Assembly (NCBI RefSeq): GCF_001949145.1
Contig: NW_019091444.1
Coordinates: 679,049-743,048, forward strand
Reading direction: 5' to 3'
Source: Acanthaster planci
Taxonomy: Eukaryota; Echinodermata; Asteroidea; Valvatida; Acanthasteridae
DNA length: 64,000 nucleotides
Shown here: piece after piece, positions 32,367-42,600 of the stretch
Layout: each line of letters starts with the position of its first letter
Position numbering within the stretch: the first letter of the stretch is position 1
The notes under the pieces: model-generated
The model's input: only the letters and a program-made list of their open reading frames with translations
The model's database searches: none
What the model was told of the DNA's origin: nothing
Made by a program: the position numbers and the translations under genes

Positions 32367-35300
32367 CAGAAATGAGAAGTAACGCGTCAGCTCCAGCCCT
32401 GGGCGTTGCATTAGTCAAGGTTCAGCTTGATGCCGGAATGAGTGAGCATCCATTAACCCAACGGGCTGTCAACTCCGTCAGCGAGCTACCTCCAGCCTGC
32501 CCTCTAGGAAAGCGCAAATCGACTGGCGCTTCGCTGGTCAAGATTTCGTGCAACGCGGGCTCCAAGGAGTTGGTCGACATCAGAGACTCTGCCAGGGATG
32601 AAGTCATCCCATGCATGTGCTGTGAAATTAATAACGATGATGGTCAAAACCTTCGCAGCCCTCTGTTTGCAGCAGCTCCAACTGAATCGGGGCGTTTTCA
32701 AAATGGCGCTGCAGCCTCTGCCGATGCGGCCACCGGGCAATCGACTGACCGTCCCCGTCTGGAGACCAGCCGATCGCTGCCCTCGATCCTTCTCGTCCCC
32801 GAGCGCACCCGACGAGATTTCTGTCAAACCCCAGCGTCGCACGAAGCTAGGTGCTCACCACAGTCGAGCTCGCACCGACCCGTCGATCCCCCCTCTTCCG
32901 TCCTAAGACAATCGCAACGAGTCACTGGGATTGTGAGTGATTCCATGCTGAGCCTGCCGACCGGAGACATCTGTCGCATCTGCCACACCGGTGGACGCCA
33001 TGAGTCCTTGATAGGACCCTGTCTCTGCGCCGGGTCGATGAGATACACGCACCAGCGATGCCTGACCACCTGGCTGGCCCAGAGCGGCCGGTCTCGATGC
33101 GAACTCTGCGGTTACAAGTTCAAGACCAAGTTGGTGGGATCCCGGAATATATTCCAGGTATTTAATCCATGAACACAAACGTTATTGGGTAAAAGTTCCC
33201 CACTGCGGAACAGACGAGACCCAACATAAGCCTAAAAGGCTTATCTGGGATGTGGAAAGTAGAAACAACCGAATGCAATTCACAGTAGTGCGCCTCTAAG
33301 AATTTGCAACGTGTTGGCCAATCACAATGTGCGAAATCTGCCGACCCTTTCCAAACGCGCATTGGGTCGACAGATTTCGCGCATTGTAATTGGGCAACGC
33401 GTTACAAACTCTTGGAGGCGCACAATTGTGATACGCCCGAAAATTGGGTGGGGGTTGGTCTGGGAACCAACAACCCTGCTGCTTTGATGCATATGACTTG
33501 CTAAGATCGGGGGTCACATCTCACAAGATGGTAATAAACCACCTTGTTGGATCGAAGCATTTTCTCACAAAATCACTAGTACAAACATAAACCAGCATGT
33601 CGATACCCGTGCTAAACTAAAGGATTAAGGAATGGATCCTCAAGGTCTGAAACACAGTTAGTTTGAAAAAGTATTCTTCATAATTTGGTTTCCTTTATAA
33701 CATGAACAGGGTAGTAAACGTAATGAATACCCGTAATATGATCTATAATGTGCCGTTTAATAATTCACAGGCTTATTACAAATCATCCATTCTGTTAGTA
33801 TTGTATGTTTAGCAATTCACTGATGTCGATAGAATTATTCTTAGTCACTTGAGGCTGACACGAGGCGTGATTTCTGTAACTTCCGAAACAAGTAATTGTC
33901 TTGCCGTAATTTTTCTTCTAAGCCTTCGGGCAGCCTGGCTGTAATAGACGTATTATTAATCTTTGCCTGCACTATAGCTTCTATACAAACATTAGACCCC
34001 CCAAGCAGAGGTTCAACGGAAACGTTAAACGCGTTGACTGACGTTGAACGACATGTGAATTCTGGTCACGTTCGCCCGCCTCCCACGGCCATAAACATTC
34101 CCTCGATTAATTTGGCCGGCCCGTCTCGCAGATGGAATGCCGTGAAAAAAATTAAAAGACGCTTGTCACGAGACGAGCTGAGAGGCCCACTCCCCATGCG
34201 TTCGTTCGTGCTATGCGTTCCTGACCAAGGTGATCCTTATAACGAAAACAACACTACTGGAGGCGAGACAAACTGATATGACCGGTTGGGCAGTATCTAC
34301 CTTGGTTTGATTTTCGATTTTTTTTTTAATGCTTATTTAAGGTAACAGAGGGTATCGTTTTGTTAAGTTATCTGTCGCCAATGTAGACGCATCAGTGTAA
34401 ACGCATCGTTATGTCCATGACGCTCTAGTGCTGGATTATTCAATTGTGCGCGAAAAAGAATCCACCGGAGGTCTCCCTGTGGGTCTATTTTTCCCGAATC
34501 TCTGCACCGCGTAAAACCACGGCTTCGTTTGTGACCTTAAAATCACTTGATGTGATGTTGCAACTAATGGAAAATTGACTTACAGTTTAAAACTCCAAAC
34601 TCATTATTTTTTCAATCAGGCAAAGCCCATAGAAAATGTCTCACATGATTATGGCTTTCGGGGTTAATACGGACGGTTCACAATAGTGCGCCTCCAAGAG
34701 TTTGCAACGCATTGGCCAATCGCAACGCGCGAAATCTGTCGACCCTTTACAAACGTGCATTGGGTCGACAGATTTCGCGCACTGTGATTGGCCAACGATT
34801 TACAAACTCTTGGAGGCGCCTTATCGTGAATTTCCCGTATTGAGCGAAATAACTCAAGCATCAGTTTTTATGGTTAATATCGGTTTCAGTGGAAGGTTTT
34901 CCCTCTCACTGTGACGGATAAGCTTCATCTGATCATCTTCGCCTTGTCTGTCATCCTCTTCACCGGGACCACGGCCTACATCACCTGGACCGCGACCAAG
35001 TCTGACGTCATGTCGTCCGTGGACCCGGCCTCCCTGGCGACGCAAATCCTACTGCCGGTCTACTGCAGCCTGAGCTTCGTGTCGCTCGGCCTGCTTGTGT
35101 ACGAGACGAAGAGCACATGCCTGCGCCTGGTACGGCGCTGGAGGGCGCTCAACATGGGCCTGCAGATTGTGGAGCGCGATCCTGGTGAGGAGAACACGCG
35201 TGCCGGTGACGGTGTCGATGACGATGCTGCTCACCAGTCGGGACCGTCCATCAGCGGGCTAATCTCGTGTGTCGAGGGAAGGGCTTGGGGACGGGTGAGA

Positions 35301-35390
35301 GCAGGCAGTGAGAACCAGACGGTCCACACGCGGGGTGACGGCATGCCCAGCGGTTGGAGCGTGTGGTCCGAGGCCCCGACGGGCTGCTAA
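32336..35390 (+). CDS. MARCH4/9/11-type membrane RING-CH E3 ubiquitin ligase, two exons
   Basis: Exon 1 is 32336-33157 and exon 2 is 34890-35390. The junction is phase 0 (donor CAG|GTATTT, acceptor TTTCAG|TGG), giving 440 residues. Residues 1-205 are a long, Ser/Pro-rich N-terminal tail. The RING-CH zinc finger is complete: C213, C216, C229, C231, H239, C242, C255 and C258 (C4HC3). Exon 2 begins WKVFPLTVTDK, matching the WQxISLTVxEK block that precedes the first helix in MARCH4/9/11. Two transmembrane helices follow (about 285-308 and 324-345), then the basic segment RLVRRWRALN and a cytoplasmic tail. Family members sit in Golgi and endosomal membranes and ubiquitinate other membrane proteins to trigger their endocytosis. 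Splitting the finger and membrane modules between exons is as seen in relatives. Substrate unknown. Confidence 0.85.
33281..33430. mobile_element. Hairpin MITE family, copy B
   Basis: About 150 bp. The outer ends CACAGTAGTGCGCCTCTAAG and CTTGGAGGCGCACAATTGTG are reverse complements with few mismatches. Inside lie the family blocks GCGAAATCTG.CGACCC and GGGTCGACAGATTTCGCGC. It lies in the MARCH intron. Confidence 0.8.
34665..34842. mobile_element. Hairpin MITE family, copy C
   Basis: About 178 bp with outer ends TAATACGG.. and ..CCGTATT, then GCGCCTCCAAGAGTTTGC on the left and CAAACTCTTGGAGGCGCC on the right, and a central GACCCTTTACAAACGTGCAT spacer. It ends only about 47 bp before the acceptor of MARCH exon 2. 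Confidence 0.8.
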
Positions 35391-36673
35391 GAGACGGGCG
35401 GTCGGGGACTCTTCCTCCAAACCTCTGGTGCTGGTTTAGCAAATCGAAGAAGAAACCGTGTCAATCTTAAAGTAGTACCGTTATGCATTAGGGGAGTGTA
35501 TCAGCAGGGAATTAAGTTTGAAAGCAATTTGGAAAGATAATAATTCCAAGAAACGTGAAAACAGTACCTTTAAATGGTTAACTTGAGCATTTACATATGT
35601 TTTTATCACTTTATGCAAAACCGCAGAAAGTTTACTAAGATTGAATCGCTCGGCATTTGTCGATTACACGGGACCAACCCTTATTAAAAAAAAATTCAGA
35701 CAGTGCAAGATCTTCGGCAGGGTTAAAGATTAACAGTTGTTCACGACACATTCTGCCTGGCCTATATTATCTACAGTGTGACGGCCGGAGCGGAGGGTTA
35801 ATTTCCTGCCGTTGCTAATTCTGCTTTAACGATGACGGCCCGTCACCCTGCCCAATCTGGATGGGCTTTGTGTTCAAAGGGGAGTACTCGTGCATAGGCA
35901 TCGCTGGGGGAGTGGGTGGCAAGATGGGAGGGGAAATGAAAAGTGAGAGGGAAAGAAAAAAGAAGGCAGGGGGTGCAAATAACAATTTGTTAGAGAATAC
36001 CTGGATATTGGCCCCCTCCACAAATGAATTTTGTTCTCTAGTTTGCTGCTGAGTGCTTTGCCCCTCCTCCCCCCCCAAAAAAAAATCCTTGCGACGCCTA
36101 CGATGATTTGTGCGAATTGTCTTCGTTGGATAAAGTCTGATTAAAGAATAAGAAAGACAAAGGGTTAAATTGTCTTGCGACTTTTTTTTTCAATACGACA
36201 GTGTATTTGCTTAGACAAAACAATCAGAATTAACTGCATGTGGATTATAATTTTGGGCATTTTAATTTCTCGTCGGGGTTTTATGACTAAAATGCTGGGT
36301 TAGAGGGAACTGAGTCGAAAACTTAATTGGACTGATCGGTGCGTGTTCCTGGGGCGTACGTGACTGAACTGCCAATCAGTTTCTAGTCACTAGGAAAACT
36401 GTGTGGATTGAACAGCGTATAGATATTGGCGTTGCAGGGCAGAGTCATTCTCGAAATCAAGGCTGATTACAAACATTGGTTAAGCTGCAAGAATCGCCTT
36501 CTTCTTATATAGGTGCCAAGATTTTTTACATGCCTGTTAAGATCAAATAAAATGAAATACTTCAACTTGTACCATGGGTTATAATAATGGACTGAAGCAG
36601 CAAGAACTCTTTACTTAGCCATCTATAATCTTTATTTCATTTGGTGCCTTAGGCCACTCTGCTCCAGAATCAA
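35391..36673 (+). other. 3' flank of the MARCH gene and spacer before the golgin gene
   Basis: No gene is seen. Possible polyadenylation signals are ATTAAA at 35683-35688 and AATAAA at 36546-36551, giving a 3' UTR of about 0.3 or 1.2 kb. A purine-rich stretch lies at 35890-35970. Confidence 0.5.
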
Positions 36674-36917
36674 GGGCCGTTTTCCAATACTCAACTTCGG
36701 CTCCGTCTCGGGTTTCAACTGTTTTTTTACTAGCTGACTTTGAAGCTGTAAGCGCAGTAATCAGTCTAATAGTGCCACAGAACATCAAATAAGATTTAAA
36801 AAAAGCCCAAAATTACAGTAATTCAATGTAATTTAAGTGCTTCAGGCCCACAGTCGTGGATTGGTTTTGGGAACGAAGCCTGAGACGAAGACGAAGTTGA
36901 GTATTGGAAAACGGCCC
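36674..36917. mobile_element. Short TIR element just upstream of the golgin start
   Basis: 244 bp. The left end begins GGGCCGTTTTCCAATACTCA and the right end finishes TGAGTATTGGAAAACGGCCC, an exact reverse complement. The arms continue imperfectly inward (..ACTTCGGCTCCGTCTC on the left; GAGACGAAGACGAAGT.. on the right) to about 45 bp. There is no coding capacity and no clear target-site duplication. It ends about 180 bp before the golgin ATG. Confidence 0.75.
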
Positions 36918-36971
36918 CAGTTGAGAAAACCCCACTGAACAAAAATGTTTTTATTGTATAGCGCCCCCAGG

Positions 36972-37010
36972 TGACGTAATGTGCCTTCCACGTGTCCTGA
37001 GCATGCGCAC
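36972..37010 (+). promoter_or_regulatory. Candidate promoter motifs of the golgin gene
   Basis: Within 125 bp of the start codon lie TGACGTAA (36972-36979, CRE/ATF-like), CACGTG (36989-36994, E-box) and GCATGCGCA (37001-37009, NRF1-like). They form a compact cluster in otherwise AT-rich sequence. Function is inferred from motif likeness only. Confidence 0.3.
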
Positions 37011-37096
37011 AGTCCATTCACAAAGTACATGAAGTAATGGCCACCTTCGTTCACTGACCTGCTGTCTGCATAAAAGAAACAAAAATTCACAGAAAC

Positions 37097-39631
37097 ATGT
37101 TCAAAAACCTGAAGAAAAAAATTGCAGAGGATGCAGCCAAGTCGCCTTTGAAGCCCAACCAACCCAACAAAGATGGAGAGCAGGTATGTTGTCTCATAAT
37201 TGGAGATTTTGATGACTTGCACGAACGTAGAGTAGGACTAGGCCTGAGTGCAATGTGGTTAAGGTTTCACACAACCGTGCCACGTTTGGTACGTACATGT
37301 ACGTACGTTAGCATTCTCACGCCCACCTGCCGGGTCACCATCATCATGCTCTCTATTTAGCGTCAAAAAAGCGGCAACAACTTATTCAAGCACATTTATG
37401 AAATATTTTTTAATTCACAATATTAGTCATGTTAATTGGGCACTTACATATCTTACTCTACTTTCTATCTTAGCCAATGTTAGCTGAAACTTGAAATTTT
37501 AAAGTGAACTGAAGTGATACGATTAGGCCTAGGCCCGTTTTCAGAGTTGAAATTTGAGTGACAAAAGTCAGGCCTGCTTGTGCAGCCTAACCGGCCACCA
37601 TCTTGTTTTCGCTTGGACGGCAGAGACAAGGAAGATGGCGGCCTCCATAGAGCACAAACAATTTTCATTTTTCTGTGAGGATCTGGAAGCCTATTGACAT
37701 GTTTGATGTTTCCTGTACACAGTAGCAGGTCTTGGAGTCTCTAAAATATGATTAAAACCACTTTTAAATCTTTAGAGGGTAATTTCAAGTTGTTGATGAT
37801 TTGTTGACGCTGCTTGGTACTTCTTGTGTGTGTTATAGCATGACCGCACCTTGCCTATTCTTTTTAGAGGACTTGCCGTCAGATAGCAACATGCTGACGA
37901 CATAAATTTTGGCATGGCTAGGCAGGCTGGAGGAATTCTAATATGATACCACTTCACCATACATAAATATGCTAAGCAGGCCTTTTCTTTTCGTGTTTGC
38001 TTTGGAAAGAAATTTAGCACTATCAAGCAGTGTTTTATTCAAGTTGATCACATCCGAGTCTGATCAGTCCATTAACCCTAACCGCCAAGCATATTGTTTG
38101 ACTTACACTACACAGTACTACAAAATACTAAGTAATAGCCTGAGCCTGAAGGACCTAGCGCTACAGATTACTACTTCTGGCTAGGTTACTTCTATTGTTA
38201 CTCGTACAGAGAACAATAAAGCCATGCATTCATAGTGCATGTATGGTACATTGTCTTTTCTATTGTATTTTATGGCTTCAGAGAACAATACGGTCATGTC
38301 CTCTTACAAGCGGAAGCACTGATTACCACAATTTACTACAAGTAGTAAGTTGTCGTATTACGTAGGGTTAGGGTTAATAAGACTATTCTGGTCTGTTCTT
38401 GCTTGAATTTCCCTCACTTATCTGCTAATTGGACCCCTGCCCTCATACCACAAACATGACAGGACACATGTTGGTAATTAATAGTTCCCTATACAGACAT
38501 CACTTTTTCGTTGCAGTGACACACCAGTCATCTGAAAGTGATAACATGTCCTAAAATGTCAAATTTAGCCTGGAAAATATTGAAATGTTTACTCAGAAAA
38601 GCAACCTCTCAATGCAACAAGCTGTTTCTTTTGCAGAGGAAGGTTGTCCTAATAATAACAAAAACAGGTTATCTAACTCACATTTCTCACATTCTCATGC
38701 AATTAGAGGTGCATCTTGAGGCAACTATTATGCTAACCCCTTGACGGGAATTTCTTTCCGAAAGCCCACTCCAAGAATTCCAGCCTCGCTTGGCCACGAA
38801 GGCCACCTGCCAAACCACAAATTCTCCATTTGTGGCCCTGCGTGCCCTGCATGCTTTGAATTACACAGTGAAAAGGCTGATTGTTCTGTGGCATGTGGCT
38901 CAAGCTTCCACATTCCCATGGCAACATAAAATGCATTTGTTTTCACCTCGCACTGACCCGAGGTCACACCAAGTCACCTCCGCGAATTCCCGTAGAATAG
39001 AAAATAGATTAACTGATCTGTTGGTGTTTGCAGGGAGGTGCCGGCAAACAGCCCGCTGGTGCTGCCTCACCGGGAAATGCCACTGCCGACAGAACCCCAC
39101 CAAGAGACTCGCTCAACTCACGCAGGCCACAGGTAAATGAACAGCTTCGTTGTCGACATTCCTCCTATTCCAGGCCAAATATAGTACAGCCAGGGCCCCG
39201 CCCCAACAAAGTCTGCTGTTGCAAAATTGGAGCGTGTGGACATTGAAGGGCTGATTGTTAAACTTTGCAATAAACGTGTCTAATTTGTTTCAGTGAGTGA
39301 AAACGGATACACAGGATTTATAACTATGCATGTCCATTTTTACAACCAGCATAGTCAATACCAGTTATAGTCTATTATGTTTTTTCAACAGGTAACCCCA
39401 GTCAAATCCAAACCAGAGCCCAAAGCAGAGCCAAAGTCGGAACCCAAGTCACAACCCAAGCCAGAAGCCCAACCGAAAGATGCTGCAGACGATGGCCGGC
39501 AGGCAGAGAATGGTGAGGGTCGGGGTCCCTCCCCTGAGGACAGCCCCAGCGTATCCATGTCGTCAGCACCGGAGGCTGAGCAGGCCGCCGCTATGCAGAG
39601 GCAACAAGACCAAGGTGCTGACGTAACAAAG
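37097..39631 (+). CDS. GOLGA4: Golgin exons 1-3: vesicle-capture tip and low-complexity linker
   Basis: Exon 1 (37097-37183, 29 codons) encodes the basic amphipathic tip MFKNLKKKIAED, which in golgin-245 and golgin-97 recruits TBC1D23-bound endosomal vesicles. Exon 2 (39034-39132) is Gly/Ala/Ser/Pro-rich. Exon 3 (39392-39631, 80 codons) contains a Lys-Pro-Glu repeat (KPEPKAEPKSEPKSQPKPEAQPK) and then an acidic Ser/Pro stretch. All three junctions are phase 0. Intron 1 carries an AAGATGGCGGC (YY1-like) motif at 37632-37642 and an inverted partial copy at 37595-37605. Confidence 0.8.
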
Positions 39632-42600
39632 GTGGGTGTAAGTTTTAGGAGAGCACAGGTGACTTGGTATGTCACAATCTACCACACTTGGGCAAGAAGT
39701 CAATTCTGAGTAAATAGAGACCCAGATTTTGCAATCACTGCTTTGGTTTTTGAAATGATATATTCCTAAGTTATGTTAATTTGTGAAATGGGACATTTCA
39801 AAATGCCTAAAATATGAAATAGGTCTTTAAAGTCCAAGTTTAGTCCCGAAAAAAACTTCTTTGAAAGGATTTCCGTAGGAAACTTCAACAAACATTCTAA
39901 ATATGAACAGCATACATTTCCAAAATTCTGAAAAGTCTGTTGAAATTCCTCCCATGTAACTTTAGCTCTTGATATTCCATGAAATTGTTTCCATCAGGTA
40001 GATTGAACTGACCTCTTGGCTTTTGGTATGTTTGCTCAGTTAGGCATCCTTATAACTTGGGAATCGTGAAAAGTGTAGGACGTCCTATCTGTCTAAGTTG
40101 AGGTGCACCTTCACTGGTAATGAAGAGACAGGCTGGTTGGCAGTTTGTCAACCAGGCTCACGGACGCGCGCGATGCGCACGCAACGACCTTAGATTCGAA
40201 CATAAAGTTGTCGCATTTACTTGGGGTTTCCCACACGAAACGTGCATAAGCTTCTGCACGCATGTGATGAGTTCCCACTGCTGTATGTATAAAGCCCTCT
40301 TTGAAGTGGACAGATATGAACTGGGCATGATTCTCTCCAAGATCTTTCACTAAGACGTGGCTCTGGTGACTTGCTACTCATTTTGTAGATGAGATAACAA
40401 TATGTTCATCAATAGGAAAAATAAACTGGCAATATCACACATGCATGCTTAGGAGAACACGACCCCCCTCCTGAGCACACCCACAAAGGTAGCCTCCCCG
40501 AAGTCCTCCGGCCAGCCAGTTGCACCTGTCCCCGAGAGCCCCCTCTTCCCCCAGTACCAGACCCCTGTCAAGAGCTTCCAGGCCCCCTCGGACACGGAAA
40601 GCGAGATGGACGAGCCAGTGGTCAGCCTGGACGCCTTCAGCAAGGAAGAGCTGTTCCAGAAGTTCCGCAAGATGGAGCGCAGCCTGGCCAAGTACAAGGG
40701 GAAGTTTTCGGAGGTCAGTCGTCCGGGGCCTGCTTTTTGACCGTTACCTTTGCCGATAGTGGAGAATTTAGTTTCAGAAATGTCTTACCCTACCAATGTT
40801 TTTTCCCGCAACTTTAAGTTGTATTTCTTTGCTTATTAGTGCACTGAAGGAAACTACCCTCACAATTGACCCAAAAAGCTTTCATGAAAAATAACCTTAT
40901 ATAGTATGAAATCTTTTAGATTTTTATCTTTATAACTTGCCTGAAGTGAAAAATGTTACTTAATTAAGGACTTTGGTGACAATAAATGCATTCTTCTTTA
41001 CTTTCAGCTTGTCAGAGCATACAAAGATTTACAGAAAGATAATGACAAAATCAAGGTATGCTTCTTATAATGCTTCGTTTTTCTATTGTACATTGGTAGG
41101 CTTTTTTTGTGGCATTGTTTCATCAGCAATTGTTACTTTGATAAATGTGACTCCTACATGAATACCTGCGAAAATGTATGCAGAATATTCCCGACTCCAC
41201 CTGAGATTGGATCACTGGATAGCCTGCCGTAATTTCAGAAAACTAGAATAGGATTGGAGTTACTCCTGGAGAAAAATGGAGCTGGTTGTTTCTGTGATTT
41301 TACATAATTGCCGTAATCATACCCCATGAAACATCCTACAATGTATAACAAGCATAATTACGTGAAATAGGAAGTGACTGATTGGAAAACAGTGACATGG
41401 CACTTGCTTCATTCTGGAGGAGAATACTTTTTGATCGGCACCTCATTTGCACAGGATCAGGTCCTTTTGTCGTCGAGAGTTGTGAAAGTGGAGTCCAAGT
41501 TTTAAATATTCAAGCTTTTATTGTTCATTTCAATTCACTTTCAAATAATTCCAAGTCACATATTTCTTTATATATTACATTTACAACCGTTGCTGACATA
41601 CAATTCACACCCATCTCTGTGTCACTGGAACATTACTCATGTATGTTGCCATCAGACACTGAGCAGCTCTTTTCATTCTACTTCACCATCCATTTCATTT
41701 TCCCCAGACCATCATGACTCAAAGTCAGGACAAAGCTCTTCGCCGGATCTCAGAACTCAAGGAGGTAAAACAGCTTGCATCCTCCCATTAAAAAAATTGT
41801 TTAGAATTTTTCTTCCGAACTTGAGCAATGTGAGGTAAAAAGCTAGGGCTGTGACGTCCAGAGTTATTGTTTGCTGTATAAAACGATTTGGTCTCCCCTC
41901 CCCCAGGCTGCAGACCTGGATCGGCAAGCTAAGGCGCACCTTGAAGAGGCCTTCAGGATGCAACTGGACGAGAAGGATGAGATCATTGGGGTTCTTCAAA
42001 CTCAGGTACAGACTGATCCGAGTAGAAACCGCCACTGCAGCGGCATTACGCTCACACGCTCATTCTTAGAACTTTAGGCGCACATGCCTGTTCATCAAAT
42101 GGCTAGACACTAGGCTAAAGAGGCATGTATCCCTCCTCTTGCTGCAACAGTCACAGTCAGTCAAGAATTTCTTCCACTTCTCCCTCTACAGTACTCATGT
42201 CACTCTCATGTCACTCGACTGATTTTGACTGATAGGACGATTTGGTGCAGATTGCATCTTTATCTAGGAGGGTTTACGTGCAATAGGGCTGAGTCAATTC
42301 GAATAATTCACTATCAGCCTGGAGTATTGCCATATTTGGACAGTCTATTACGTTACAATCTGGCGCAATCAGACCAATCACAAGGCTCGTTCTAGCAGCG
42401 TGCAACGGATTGCATGGGTGTTACCATGTTGCAGCATAAGGAGCAAAAATTTGATTTGCTGATTTGATTGGTACCAATGGGATTTAAAATTCATTGTTGC
42501 CAACTTGAGATATTCAAAATTGAATTTCAACAAAAATTATGCTATCAGTATAGGAAAGGTCACTATGCCCATATTTGGTAACGCTCTGGACTGACTATTT

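Larger units (their letters stand above)
33158..34889 (+). other. Intron of the MARCH gene
   Basis: 1.73 kb with a GT donor and an AG acceptor. It carries two hairpin MITE copies (33281-33430 and 34665-34842). An open frame at 33896-34276 lacks an ATG. It has a hydrophobic stretch followed by a basic KKIKRR segment and is not called as a gene. Confidence 0.7.

Noticed and set aside
28591-34842. CRISPR array or tRNA genes in the repeated hairpins
   Set aside because: Spacing is irregular by kilobases, the units are palindromic transposon-like elements, the genome is clearly eukaryotic, and no tRNA cloverleaf was found.
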